A stretch of 64,000 bases of DNA from Nakamurella flavida (lineage in GTDB: Bacteria > Actinomycetota > Actinomycetes > Mycobacteriales > Nakamurellaceae). The DNA lies in contig NZ_JAUSQV010000001.1 of the NCBI RefSeq assembly GCF_030811475.1, forward strand, positions 3,669,001 through 3,733,000. Direction: 5' to 3'. This document shows positions 18,206 to 27,134 of the stretch, piece by piece (position 1 is the first letter of the stretch; the number at the start of each line of letters is the position of its first letter). A program made the position numbers and the translations under genes. Under the pieces are notes generated by a model. That model worked only from the letters and a program-made list of their open reading frames with translations, ran no database searches and was not told where the DNA came from.

Positions 18206-18214
18206 CGCGGGTCG

Positions 18215-18709
18215 TCAGTCCTGGTGTCGAGCCGCGTAGTCCTCGAAAGGTGCGGTGGGGTGCGGATGTTCGCCCTGGACGCCGGGCAGGGCTCGGTCGG
18301 CAGGGGCGGCTGCGTACTCGCCGTAGAAGGTCGCCAGGGCCATGTAGCGCCCGCCGTCCTCGTAGTGCTCGCCCTCCTGCTCCCGGGTGGCGGCGAACAC
18401 CACCTTCTCCGGCTCGGCGTAATAGAGCGCGCCGAGGCACATCGGGCACGGATAGGCCGTGACGTAGACGTCGCACCCGTGCAGGTCGGTGCGGCCGGCC
18501 GCGGCCAGTGCGCGGATGGCGGCGATCTCGGCATGGGCGGTCTTGTCGCCGCTTTGGACGACCTGGTTGGTGGACTCCTGCAGCACCTCGCCGGTGGTGG
18601 CGTCGACGACGAGGCACGCGAACGGCTTTCCGCCGTCGGCCACGTTGCGCCGGGCCAGGTCCACGGACCGGGCCACCAGATCGGGACGGGGGACAGCGTT
18701 CTCGCTCAT
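18215..18709 (-). CDS. Nucleoside deaminase (guanine deaminase-like)
   Basis: A 164-residue zinc deaminase of the CDA/TadA superfamily. The catalytic motif HAE is at 59-61 and the second zinc motif PCPMC at 87-91; the C-terminal EGEHYEDGGRYMALATFYGEYA segment resembles bacterial GuaD-type guanine deaminases more than tRNA adenosine deaminase TadA, but substrate assignment is an inference. Its ATG overlaps the helicase stop (TCAT on the plus strand), so it is translationally coupled to the upstream helicase gene. Confidence 0.87.
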   Translation of the reverse strand: MSENAVPRPDLVARSVDLARRNVADGGKPFACLVVDATTGEVLQESTNQVVQSGDKTAHAEIAAIRALAAAGRTDLHGCDVYVTAYPCPMCLGALYYAEPEKVVFAATREQEGEHYEDGGRYMALATFYGEYAAAPADRALPGVQGEHPHPTAPFEDYAARHQD

Positions 18710-21231
18710 CCCTGCAGCGTACGTCTGGCCCCTCCGGCGGCCGGGGTGGAGCGGGAGGGTGGGGCGGGCAGATCGGCGAGTGTCCGCACCATCAGGTCCA
18801 GCACGGCCACGGCGCCGGCCTTGTGCAGGGGGTCGTTGCCGTTGCCGCACTTGGGCGACTGCACGCAGCTCGGGCACCCGGTGGGGCACGAGCAACCGTC
18901 GACGGCGTCCCGGACGGCGGTGAGCCAGGCCGCGAGGACGTCGTGTCCACGATCGGCGAACCCGGCCCCGCCGGGATAGCCGTCGTACACGATCACGGTG
19001 GGGTCTCCGGTGTCCGGATGCAGCAGGGTCGAGAGCCCGCCGATGTCCCACCGGTCGCACCCGGCGAAGAGGGGGAGCAACCCGATGGCGGCGTGCTCGG
19101 CCGCGTGCAGGGCGCCGGAGAGATCGGCCTCCCGCACCCCGGTGGCCAGCAGGGTCGCCAGGTCCACGGAGTACCAGACGGCCCGGGTGTGCAGGGTGTG
19201 CTCGGGCATGTCCAGACCGATCTGGTCGATGGTCTCCCCGCTCGGTCGACGCCGGAGATAGCCGACGACCTGCTCGGTCACGCACACCGGCCCGACCCCC
19301 ACCCGCACCCCGCCGGCGAGATCGGTGACCGCGTGGGCGGTGTCGAAGTCCGTCATCGCGACCGTGGAGACCGACCGGGGCACGGTGGTCCACTCGGGGT
19401 AGTCCTCCTGGACCAGGGCGATGCCCTCGTGCAGGTCCAGGTCCAGGACGAGATATGTCCGGCCCTGGTGCAGGTGCAGCGCCCCGGGATGCACGGCGGC
19501 GGGAGCCCGCGCACCGTCCACCGTGCCCAGCAGGCGGCCGGTGTCCGCCTCCACGATGGCCACCTGCCCGCCCCCGCTGCCGCGCAGGTCCACCTCGTCG
19601 GTCGGGCGGGCGTGACCGGCGTAGAACCAGCCGGCGGCCCGGCGTCGCAGGCCCTTGGTGGCGACCAGGTCGGCAAGCACCCCGGCTGTCGCCGGTCCGA
19701 AGAGGCTCAGGTCCGCCTCGGACAGATGGTGCTCGGAGGCGGCGCACACCAGGTGCGGGCCCAGCACGTACGGATTGCCCGGGTCGGTGACGGCGGCCTC
19801 CACGGGCCGACCGAACACGGCCTCCGGGTGGTGCACCAGATAGGTGTCGAGCGGGTCGTCGCGGGCGATGAACACCACCAGGGGGCGCGGCGCGTCCGGG
19901 CGCACCCGTCGACCGGCGCGGCCGGCCTGCTGCCACACGGAGGCCAGCGTGCCGGGGTAGCCGGCGAGGACGGCGGCGTCCAGACCGGCGATGTCGACGC
20001 CGAGCTCGAGCGCGTTGGTGGAGGCGATGCCCCGCAGCTCGCCCGTGCCCAGCGCGCGTTCGAGTTCCCGGCGGTCCTCCGGGAGGTAGCCGCCCCGGTA
20101 GGCGGCCACGGAGTCGGCCAGGTGCGGGTCGGTGGCGGCGAGCTGTCGTCGCGCGCTCAACGCCGTCTGCTCGGCGCTGTTCCGCGACCGGACGAACGTC
20201 AACGTCCGTGCCCCGGCGGCGACCAGGTCGGCCATCATCCGGGCCGCCTCCACCGGCGCCGACCGGCGCACCGGGGCGCCGTGCTCCCCGGTGCGTCCGC
20301 TCACCACGGCCGGCTCCCACAGCACGAAGTCGGTCGCGGGACGGGGTGCGCCGTCCTGGGTGACGGCCCGCGCCGGGCGGCCGGTGAGACGTTCGGCCGC
20401 GGCGGCCGGGTCGGCAGCCGTCGCCGAAGCGAGCACGAACACCGGGTCCGATCCGTAGAGGGCGGCCAACCGACGCAGCCGGCGCAGGACCAGACCGACG
20501 TGCGACCCGAACACCCCGCGGTAGGCGTGGCATTCGTCGACGACCACGAACTTCAACGACCCGAGCACCCTGGCCCAGCGCCGATGGGACGGCAGGATCC
20601 CGCGGTGCAGCATGTCCGGGTTGGTCAGGATCCACCGTGCGTGCGACCGGGCCCAGTCACGGTCGGCCGTCCCGGTGTCGCCGTCGTAGACGGCCGGGCG
20701 GATCTGCGGCAGGTCGAACTCGTGCAGGGCCTCGATCTGGTCGGCGGCCAGGGCCTTCGTCGGCGCCAGGTACAGCGCGCAGGCGCGGGGGTCGGCGAGG
20801 AGTTCGCTGAGCACCGGCAGCTGGTAGGCCAGCGACTTGCCCGACGCCGTCCCGGTCGCCAGCACCACGTCCTGCCCCTCGTGGACCAGGTCGGCCGCCT
20901 CCCTCTGGTGGGTCCACGGCACCTCGATGCCCCGTGCGGTGAGGGCCGAGACGACATCGGGATGGGCCCACGCGGGCCAATCGGCCGTGCGGCCCGCGCG
21001 GAAGGGCAGTCGCTCCACGTGGCGGACGGGCCCGTCCGCCTCGTCGTCCCTCCCGCCCCCGGCGAGGATCTTCTCGAGCACCGGCTCGTCGGCGGCACGT
21101 CGGGCGCCGACCACCGCCGGGATCGACGGGTCGAAGTCCGGGTGATCCCCGTCGGCCAGTAGCGCCCCGGCTCGCAGCACCGACAGCAGGTCGGCGTCGG
21201 AGTGCGGGTGGACGACGGTCATGACCTCCAT
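18706..21231 (-). CDS. DEAD/DEAH-box helicase with DUF1998 domain (Rv3649-like)
   Basis: An 841-residue superfamily 2 helicase related to Rv3649 and the Hrq1/MrfA group of DNA repair helicases. Walker A is ATGTASGKSLAYQLP, motif II VVDECHAY (DECH), motif III ASATAADP, and the C-terminal helicase lobe carries QQAGRAGRR. The C-terminal DUF1998 part contains a Cys cluster (CSCPTGCPSC...KC) that fits the four-Cys zinc site of MrfA. Two ATGs, at 21231 and 21222, are possible starts; GGAGGT lies only 1 nt from the second, so I prefer the first. The stop overlaps the deaminase ATG. Confidence 0.92.
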   Translation of the reverse strand: MEVMTVVHPHSDADLLSVLRAGALLADGDHPDFDPSIPAVVGARRAADEPVLEKILAGGGRDDEADGPVRHVERLPFRAGRTADWPAWAHPDVVSALTARGIEVPWTHQREAADLVHEGQDVVLATGTASGKSLAYQLPVLSELLADPRACALYLAPTKALAADQIEALHEFDLPQIRPAVYDGDTGTADRDWARSHARWILTNPDMLHRGILPSHRRWARVLGSLKFVVVDECHAYRGVFGSHVGLVLRRLRRLAALYGSDPVFVLASATAADPAAAAERLTGRPARAVTQDGAPRPATDFVLWEPAVVSGRTGEHGAPVRRSAPVEAARMMADLVAAGARTLTFVRSRNSAEQTALSARRQLAATDPHLADSVAAYRGGYLPEDRRELERALGTGELRGIASTNALELGVDIAGLDAAVLAGYPGTLASVWQQAGRAGRRVRPDAPRPLVVFIARDDPLDTYLVHHPEAVFGRPVEAAVTDPGNPYVLGPHLVCAASEHHLSEADLSLFGPATAGVLADLVATKGLRRRAAGWFYAGHARPTDEVDLRGSGGGQVAIVEADTGRLLGTVDGARAPAAVHPGALHLHQGRTYLVLDLDLHEGIALVQEDYPEWTTVPRSVSTVAMTDFDTAHAVTDLAGGVRVGVGPVCVTEQVVGYLRRRPSGETIDQIGLDMPEHTLHTRAVWYSVDLATLLATGVREADLSGALHAAEHAAIGLLPLFAGCDRWDIGGLSTLLHPDTGDPTVIVYDGYPGGAGFADRGHDVLAAWLTAVRDAVDGCSCPTGCPSCVQSPKCGNGNDPLHKAGAVAVLDLMVRTLADLPAPPSRSTPAAGGARRTLQG

Positions 21232-21451
21232 TGTCACGCTCGGCACCGACAGGGGGCGGATCCGCCCGGCCGCTCGTCGGGACAGGGTCCGGGCGGCGAC
21301 CCGCCGGATGTGACGCAGAGCATGTCGTGATGAGCGCCACGTCATGTGAGAGAGTGCGACCAGTCCCGGCGGTTGTCCCGGGACCCACCTGTCGACCAGC
21401 GCCGGTCCACACCCTCGGGGGACCGGTGCTTCGCGCACTGGATCGGGAACC

Positions 21452-23752
21452 ATGGACTTCATTCCGGCGGAGTTGACCATCTCCGGGACCGACCGGGTCA
21501 TCGTGATCGGCGTCGGTGTCGTCGCGTTGATCGCCCTGGCCATCGCCTTCGTGCTCCGGGCCGGCGTCCTCGCCGCCGGGCAGGGCACCCCGAAGATGCA
21601 GGAGATCTCCGAAGCCGTCCAGGAAGGTGCCGCCGCCTATCTCGGCCGGCAGTTCCGCACCCTGGGCGTCTTCGTCGTCATCGTCTTCGCCCTCCTCTTC
21701 GTGCTGCCCGCCGACTCCACCGGGGAGCGCATCGGCCGTTCCCTGTTCTTCCTGGTGGGCGCCGGATTCTCCGCCTCCATCGGATATCTCGGGATGTGGC
21801 TGGCCACCCGCGCCAACGTCCGGGTCGCCGCGGCGGCCAACGGGGAGGGCCGTGAACGGGCGATGCAGATCGCCTTCCGGACCGGCGGCACGGTGGGGCT
21901 CGCCACCACCGGTCTCGGCCTGCTCGGGGCTTCCGCGGTGGTGCTGGTCTACGTCGGCGAGGCGCCGAAGGTGTTGGAGGGCTTCGGCTTCGGCGCCGCG
22001 ATGCTCGCCATGTTCATGCGCGTGGGCGGTGGCATCTTCACCAAGGCCGCCGATGTCGGCGCCGACCTGGTCGGCAAGGTCGAGCAGGGCATCCCCGAGG
22101 ACGACCCCCGCAACGCCGCCACCATCGCCGACAACGTGGGCGACAACGTCGGTGACTGCGCAGGTATGGCCGCCGACCTGTTCGAGTCCTACGCCGTGGT
22201 GCTGGTCGCCTCGCTCATCCTGGGCAGCGCCGCCTTCGGGACCAAGGGCCTGATCTTCCCGCTGATCGTGCCGGCCATCGGCGTGCTCACCGCGATCATC
22301 GGCGTGTACACCACCCGCGCCAAGGTCGGCGAGAGCGGGCTCACCACGATCAACCGCGCCTTCTACATCTCGGCCGGTATCTCCGCGGTGCTCTGCGGGG
22401 TGGCCTCGTTCGTCTACCTGCCCGGCTCCTTCGCCGAGCTCGGGGTGGCCGCGGTCGCCGGCGAGGGCGGGAACCCCCAGGTCATCGCCTTCGTCGCCGT
22501 GGTCATCGGCATCGTGCTCGCCGCGATCATCCTGTGGCTGACGGGCTACTTCACCGGCACGGAGACCAAGCCGACCCAGGACGTCGCCAAGACCTCGCTG
22601 ACCGGCGCGGCCACGGTGATCCTGTCCGGCATCTCGGTCGGCTTCGAGAGCGCCGTCTACACCGCGCTGGTCATCGCGGCCGCCGTCTACGGGGCGTTCC
22701 TGCTGTCCGGTTCGCTGATCGTCGCGCTCTTCGCCATCGCCCTGGCCGGTTGCGGACTGCTGACCACGGTCGGCGTCATCGTGGCCATGGACACCTTCGG
22801 GCCGGTCTCGGACAACGCCCAGGGCATCGCCGAGATGAGCGGGGACGTCTCCCCGGAGGGCGCGCAGATCCTCACCGAGCTGGACGCCGTCGGCAACACC
22901 ACCAAGGCCATCACCAAGGGCATCGCCATCGCCACCGCCGTGCTGGCCGCCACGGCCCTGTTCGGCAGCTACTCCGACGCCATCGGCAAGGCCGTCATCA
23001 AGGCCCTGGGTGCCGTCGACACCATGGGTGACTCGGTCCGCACCCAGGCCGGTCAGTTCATCGACCTCGGCACGCAGTTCTTCGTGGCCAACGTGGTGCA
23101 GCCCAGCACCCTGGTCGGCATGCTGCTCGGGGCGGCCGTGGTGTTCCTCTTCTCCGGCCTCGCGGTCAACGCGGTGTCCCGCGCCGCCGGTGCGGTGGTC
23201 CAGGAGGTGCGCCGCCAGTTCCGGGAGATCCCCGGGATCATGGAGGGCACCACCCGACCGGAGTACGGCAAGGTCGTCGACATCGTCACGCGGGACTCGT
23301 TGCGGGAGCTGGCCACCCCCGGCCTGCTCGCCGTCTTCGCCCCGATCGCCGTGGGCTTCGGCATGGGTGTGGGTCCGCTCGCCGGCTACCTGGCCGGCAC
23401 CATCGCCACCGGCACCCTGATGGCCGTCTTCCTGGCCAACTCCGGCGGGGCCTGGGACAACGCGAAGAAGATCGTCGAGGACGGGAAGTTCGGGGGCAAG
23501 GGGTCGGCGGCCCACGAGGCCACCATCATCGGCGACACCGTCGGGGACCCGTTCAAGGACACCGCCGGACCGGCCATCAACCCGCTGATCAAGGTGATGA
23601 ACCTGGTCGCGGTGCTGATCGCGCCGGCCGTGGTCGGGCTGACCATCGGGGACGGCGCCAACACCCTGGTGCGGGTGCTCATCGCCCTGGCGGCCGTCGC
23701 GGTCATCGTCGTCGCGGTGGTCGTCTCGAAGCGACGCGCTTCCGCCCTGTAG
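21452..23752 (+). CDS. hppA: Membrane proton-pumping pyrophosphatase
   Basis: A 766-residue integral membrane pyrophosphatase with about 16 helices. Substrate motifs DVGADLVGKVE and DNVGDNVGDCAGMAADLFES and the later GDTVGDPFKDTAGPAINPLIK are intact. The position that decides potassium dependence reads GNTTKAITKG, with Lys instead of Ala, the mark of potassium-independent proton pumps. It couples pyrophosphate hydrolysis to proton export, saving energy and consuming PPi from biosynthesis. The ATG at 21452 follows a leader of unknown length. It lies where Streptomyces, unlike M. tuberculosis, also carries hppA. A strong terminator follows. Confidence 0.97.
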   Translation: MDFIPAELTISGTDRVIVIGVGVVALIALAIAFVLRAGVLAAGQGTPKMQEISEAVQEGAAAYLGRQFRTLGVFVVIVFALLFVLPADSTGERIGRSLFFLVGAGFSASIGYLGMWLATRANVRVAAAANGEGRERAMQIAFRTGGTVGLATTGLGLLGASAVVLVYVGEAPKVLEGFGFGAAMLAMFMRVGGGIFTKAADVGADLVGKVEQGIPEDDPRNAATIADNVGDNVGDCAGMAADLFESYAVVLVASLILGSAAFGTKGLIFPLIVPAIGVLTAIIGVYTTRAKVGESGLTTINRAFYISAGISAVLCGVASFVYLPGSFAELGVAAVAGEGGNPQVIAFVAVVIGIVLAAIILWLTGYFTGTETKPTQDVAKTSLTGAATVILSGISVGFESAVYTALVIAAAVYGAFLLSGSLIVALFAIALAGCGLLTTVGVIVAMDTFGPVSDNAQGIAEMSGDVSPEGAQILTELDAVGNTTKAITKGIAIATAVLAATALFGSYSDAIGKAVIKALGAVDTMGDSVRTQAGQFIDLGTQFFVANVVQPSTLVGMLLGAAVVFLFSGLAVNAVSRAAGAVVQEVRRQFREIPGIMEGTTRPEYGKVVDIVTRDSLRELATPGLLAVFAPIAVGFGMGVGPLAGYLAGTIATGTLMAVFLANSGGAWDNAKKIVEDGKFGGKGSAAHEATIIGDTVGDPFKDTAGPAINPLIKVMNLVAVLIAPAVVGLTIGDGANTLVRVLIALAAVAVIVVAVVVSKRRASAL

Positions 23753-23769
23753 ACCGACGAGTTCTGCCC

Positions 23770-23804
23770 GACGGCCCGGCCGGCCCTGTGCCGTCCGGGC
23801 CGTC
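23770..23804 (+). terminator. Terminator after hppA
   Basis: GACGGCCCGG (23770-23779) pairs with CCGGGCCGTC (23795-23804), and an inner CGGC/GCCG stem extends it past one mismatch to a 5-nt loop CCTGT. It begins 17 nt after the hppA stop and is followed by GCACGC, without a T tract. Confidence 0.65.
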
Positions 23805-24177
23805 GCACGCGGTCGGCGGGTCGTACCCCCGCCGCGGTCTTACACCGTTAGCGGATCGGTACCCGTTCGGCATGACACGGGCCGGACGCGATGACAGGAT
23901 CGCCGGGCGCCGGTCGGGGGGCGGCGTCGTGGAGCGTCGAACCGGGCGGGACCGCGGTCCGTCCGGGGGGTGCGACCGCCACCGGCCTGAGGCGGACCAG
24001 ACACCCGTTCCCGCACGATGCACGCACCGGGCGCGCCCGGCTGCACCCACCGACCACCCCGAGCCGCCGACGATCTGCACCCACCGACCCGGCCCGCCGA
24101 GCGGCGACGGCACATCACCACCGAGCACGCGACCACCGAGATGTCCGACACCCGGATGTCCGACGAGAGGGAGTCCC
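23805..24177. promoter_or_regulatory. Long leader of the first lipoprotein gene
   Basis: No supported gene. It contains a 15-nt direct repeat CTGCACCCACCGACC at 24041-24055 and 24075-24089, and ATGTCCGAC twice near 24141 and 24156. The promoter of the lipoprotein gene must lie here; I could not place it with confidence. Confidence 0.4.
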
Positions 24178-24930
24178 ATGAAGCGCACGACCACGATGCT
24201 GGCCGGCCTGGGGGCCGCCGGCGCCCTGTTCCTCGCCGGCTGCGGCGGTTCCGACGCGGCCGCACCCGCCACCTCCGCCACCTCCGCGGCCCAGACCTCG
24301 GCCGCGAGCACCTCGGCCGCGGTGAGCACGCCGAGCAGTGCGAGCTCGATGGAGAGCATGGCGACCTCCATGGACATGAGCTCCATGGACATGAGCTCGA
24401 TGGACATGAGTTCCATGGACATGAGCTCGCAGGACATGAGCTCGATGGAGATGTCGGCGAGCGCCACCACCACGGTCGGCGGCGACACCACCACGCTGGA
24501 CGCGCAGAGCACCACCTTCTTCGACACCTTCTGCACCGGTCTGGCGCCGCTCAAGCAGCTCAGCGCTGCCGGGGACTCCCTCGGGAACGATCCCGCGGCG
24601 ATCGGCACCCTCTTCGGGCAGATCGGTGACGCGATGACGGCGACCGGGACGCAGCTGCAGAGCACCCCGCCGCCCACCTTCGAGGGCGGCGACGCTCTTG
24701 CCGCCCAGTTCGTCGACACCCTGAGCAAGGTCGGCCCGGCGTTCAGCCAGTTCGGTACCCAGGCCGCCGCGGTGAACCCGAACGACCCGGCCGCCGGCCA
24801 GCAGCTCCTCAGTGGTTTGGAGTCGGTCTTCGCCGAGGCGCAGGGCCTGACCGCCATCGACGCCAGCGAAGGTGTCAAGAAGGCCGTGGCCGCCATCCCG
24901 TCCTGTGAGGGCATCTTGGACAACTCCTGA
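24178..24930 (+). CDS. Secreted lipoprotein with Met-Asp repeat (paralogue 1)
   Basis: A 250-residue lipoprotein: a signal peptide with lipobox LAGC (Cys22), a Ser/Thr/Ala linker, then residues 65-92 consisting of MDMSS repeated four times followed by QDMSS and MEMSA. The folded part starts with TVGGDTTTLDAQ and carries FDTFCTGLAPL (Cys119) and a C-terminal IPSCEGIL, a Cys pair shared with the next two proteins. The ATG follows GAGAGGGAG at 5 nt. Met-rich repeats in exported proteins often bind copper or silver, but the Asp residues make that only a guess. Closely related at DNA level to the next gene. Confidence 0.8.
   Translation: MKRTTTMLAGLGAAGALFLAGCGGSDAAAPATSATSAAQTSAASTSAAVSTPSSASSMESMATSMDMSSMDMSSMDMSSMDMSSQDMSSMEMSASATTTVGGDTTTLDAQSTTFFDTFCTGLAPLKQLSAAGDSLGNDPAAIGTLFGQIGDAMTATGTQLQSTPPPTFEGGDALAAQFVDTLSKVGPAFSQFGTQAAAVNPNDPAAGQQLLSGLESVFAEAQGLTAIDASEGVKKAVAAIPSCEGILDNS
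24370..24453 (+). repeat. 15-bp tandem repeat coding for MDMSS units
   Basis: Tandem copies of about ATGGACATGAGCTCC, one with CAG for ATG and a last one diverged, inside the first lipoprotein gene. Such an in-frame repeat could vary in copy number between strains without breaking the reading frame. Confidence 0.8.
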
Positions 24931-24943
24931 CGGTCGGACTGTC

Positions 24944-24982
24944 GTCACCGGCCGGGTTGCCTGACCGGATCCGGCCGGTGAC
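24944..24982 (+). terminator. Terminator after lipoprotein 1
   Basis: GTCACCGGCCGG (24944-24955) pairs perfectly with CCGGCCGGTGAC (24971-24982) over 12 bp, 14 nt after the stop codon. The rest of the gap up to 25361 contains no supported gene; an AT-richer patch with the palindrome TGATATCA at about 25019-25026 may belong to the promoter of the next gene. Confidence 0.6.
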
Positions 24983-25361
24983 GTCCCGTCCGACGTCGCC
25001 CGGGTAGCGCGAGCTGTGCTGATATCACTCGTCGACCACAGTCCTGCAGTCGTCGGTTCGGGTTGGCGGTCCGCCCGGCGGGTTCCGGCCCACCGTTCAG
25101 GACCGCAGACAACAGGCACACACGACTCGGATCACGATCAGGACAGCGAGCGAACCGAACTCCGGCCGTCGCGTCCGATGATGGGGATGGCGGCCCGGAG
25201 CGCATCGCCCCGCCCGGGCGACGACACCATCCGTCCGGTCGGCACCACGACGGTCCGGTCAGCTCCCGCAGTTCGGGCCGGTGTCCCGTGGTCCGGTCCA
25301 GCACCACCGATTGCACGCCGCCGTCCGGAACCGGACGGCCGACCCCGTCGAGAGGGAACCC

Positions 25362-26072
25362 ATGAAGCGCACCACCACGATGCTGGTCGGCCTGAGCGCC
25401 GCCGGCGCCCTGTTCCTGGCCGGCTGCGGCGGTTCCGACACGGCGGCCCCGAGCACCACCGCCGCCCAGACGTCCGCGGCCTCCAGCCCCGCGAGCAGCT
25501 CGGCCGCCGGTATCACCACGCCGAGCTCGCTGCCGAGCAGCTCGATGGAGATGAGCTCGGATGCGTCCGGTTCCGAGTCCGGGTCCATGTCGATGGCCGC
25601 CCCCACCGCGACCACCACGGTCGGCGGCGACACCACCGAGCTCGACGCGCAGAGCTCGGCCTGGTTCGACACCACCTGCTCCGGTCTGGCCCCGCTCACC
25701 GAGATCACCCAGAGCGCGTCGTCGATCAGCGACCCGACCCAGCTGGGCGCCGTGCTGACCCAGCTCGGCGACGCCATGACGAGCACCGCGACCCAGCTCG
25801 GCAGCACCCCGCCGCCCACCTTCGAAGGCGGCGACGCCCTGGCCACGCAGACCACCGAGGCGCTGAACAAGTTCGGTCCCGCGCTCTCCGCGCTCGGCGC
25901 CAAGGCCGCGACCATCAGCCCGACCGACCAGGCGGGTGGCCAGCAGTTCCTCACCGAGCTGCAGTCCACCTTCAGCGAGCTGCCCGGCCTGCTGGCGTTC
26001 GACGTCAACCCCGACCTCCAGCAGGCCATCGCGGCCGTGCCGTCGTGCGCCGCGCTGGTCCCGGCCTCCTGA
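25362..26072 (+). CDS. Secreted lipoprotein (paralogue 2)
   Basis: A 236-residue lipoprotein whose first 27 codons are nearly identical at DNA level to those of paralogue 1 (MKRTTTML.GL..AGALFLAGCGG). Lipobox LAGC, a Ser-rich linker with a weak Met-Asp-like remnant (SSMEMSSDASG, SMSMA), then the shared domain beginning TVGGDTTELDAQ, with Cys in TTCSGLAPL and VPSCAALV. The stretch STPPPTFEGGDALA is shared almost exactly. AGAGGGAA precedes the ATG. These features point to a recent tandem duplication followed by loss or gain of the repeat. Function unknown. Confidence 0.8.
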   Translation: MKRTTTMLVGLSAAGALFLAGCGGSDTAAPSTTAAQTSAASSPASSSAAGITTPSSLPSSSMEMSSDASGSESGSMSMAAPTATTTVGGDTTELDAQSSAWFDTTCSGLAPLTEITQSASSISDPTQLGAVLTQLGDAMTSTATQLGSTPPPTFEGGDALATQTTEALNKFGPALSALGAKAATISPTDQAGGQQFLTELQSTFSELPGLLAFDVNPDLQQAIAAVPSCAALVPAS

Positions 26073-26100
26073 CCGACTGAACCACCTCGATCGCCTCTCG

Positions 26101-26135
26101 GCCGGCCGGGTCACCCCACGGGTGACCCGGCCGGC
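26101..26135 (+). terminator. Terminator after lipoprotein 2
   Basis: GCCGGCCGGGTCACC (26101-26115) and GGTGACCCGGCCGGC (26121-26135) form a perfect 15-bp stem with a 5-nt loop, followed by GTGTCTCC. The stem ends about 60 nt after the stop codon. Confidence 0.75.
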
Positions 26136-26251
26136 GTGTCTCCCGCCCGGGTGACACCGGTTCCCCGGTCCGGCCCGATCGGGTTGGATCGGGGGGCTGT
26201 GCCGACCATCCACTGCAGGGCCGCCCGCTCAGGCCCGGTGAAGGAGTTCCG

Positions 26252-27049
26252 ATGTCCGCTGCCCACGTCCGCCGTGCCACGACCCGCGGTCTGCTGAGCG
26301 TCCTGGCCGCCTCCACCCTGTTCCTGGCGGGCTGCAGTCAGACCGTCAGCGGCACCGCGACCCCGGACCCCAACGGTTCCGTGGCGGTCTCCTCCTCGGG
26401 CGGCATCACCACCCCGAGTTCGTCCCCGGCACCCAGCAGCTCCGGTGCGTCCACCGGCGAATCGGCCACCAGCCCGGAGTCGAGCACCGACGACGGCTCG
26501 ACCAGTGAGCAGAGCGCGACGAGCGAGGAGAGCACCGCGGAGTCCTCCGCCGCCACCGCACCCACCACGGACGGCGGAGGCAGCTCCACGGTCGATCCCG
26601 AGGTGGCCCTGGACGCCGACACCCTCGGCTTCTTCCAGGCGTTCTGCGGTGGGGTGAACGACGCCAAGCAGTACGCCAGCCCGTCCACCGCCGGCCAGAC
26701 GCTCGAGGAGGCACAGACCACCCTGGTCGAGGCCTACTCCAACATCGCCGGCAGCGCGCAGGTCACCGCGGGCATCCTGGACTCCTCGCCGCCGCCGTCC
26801 TTCTCCGGCGGGGACGAGTTCGCCAAGGCCGCGTCCAACCAGTTCCTCACCCTCACGGACGTCTACGGCCGGGGCGCGGACACGATCGCCGCCCTGCCCG
26901 AGCCGACCGAGCAGGATCTGCGCGACGCGGTCGACGCCATCGAGGGGGAGGCCACGGCCGCCCAGAACGCCGCGCCGGCGTTCCCGCCCGTCCCCGGTGA
27001 TCTCGAGGACGCCGTCCGCGCCGTCCCGGAGTGCGACGGGGTCTTCTGA
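26252..27049 (+). CDS. Secreted lipoprotein (diverged paralogue 3)
   Basis: A 265-residue lipoprotein with lipobox LAGC (Cys28), followed by SQTVSGTATPDP as in many actinobacterial lipoproteins, a Ser/Glu/Thr-rich linker of about 80 residues, and a domain of the same length and pattern as the two upstream proteins: ALDADTLGFFQAFCGGVND, DSSPPPSFSGGDEFAKA and a terminal VPECDGVF. The Cys pair is conserved, so all three may share one disulfide. The ATG has AAGGAG at 5 nt. No similarity to a known enzyme was recognised. Confidence 0.8.
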   Translation: MSAAHVRRATTRGLLSVLAASTLFLAGCSQTVSGTATPDPNGSVAVSSSGGITTPSSSPAPSSSGASTGESATSPESSTDDGSTSEQSATSEESTAESSAATAPTTDGGGSSTVDPEVALDADTLGFFQAFCGGVNDAKQYASPSTAGQTLEEAQTTLVEAYSNIAGSAQVTAGILDSSPPPSFSGGDEFAKAASNQFLTLTDVYGRGADTIAALPEPTEQDLRDAVDAIEGEATAAQNAAPAFPPVPGDLEDAVRAVPECDGVF

Positions 27050-27087
27050 GCCGTCCCGCTGGTTCTCCCGCCGGCTGCCCGACGCGG

Positions 27088-27115
27088 GCTCCGTCACCCG
27101 GCCGGGTGACGGAGC
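27088..27115 (+). terminator. Terminator after lipoprotein 3
   Basis: GCTCCGTCACCC (27088-27099) pairs with GGGTGACGGAGC (27104-27115) across a GGCC loop, a perfect palindrome 39 nt after the stop and immediately before the box TAGCCT of the next gene. Confidence 0.7.
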
Positions 27116-27134
27116 GCGGGTTAGCCTGCCCGAT

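Noticed and set aside
18706-21588. Helicase start far upstream near 21588
   Set aside because: The extension would run antisense into hppA and gives no conserved sequence; the family N terminus begins close to 21231/21222.
20657-23515. 952-codon minus-strand open frame across hppA and the helicase
   Set aside because: It covers the whole antisense of the highly conserved hppA gene and gives a His/Asp/Gly-rich product with no domain.
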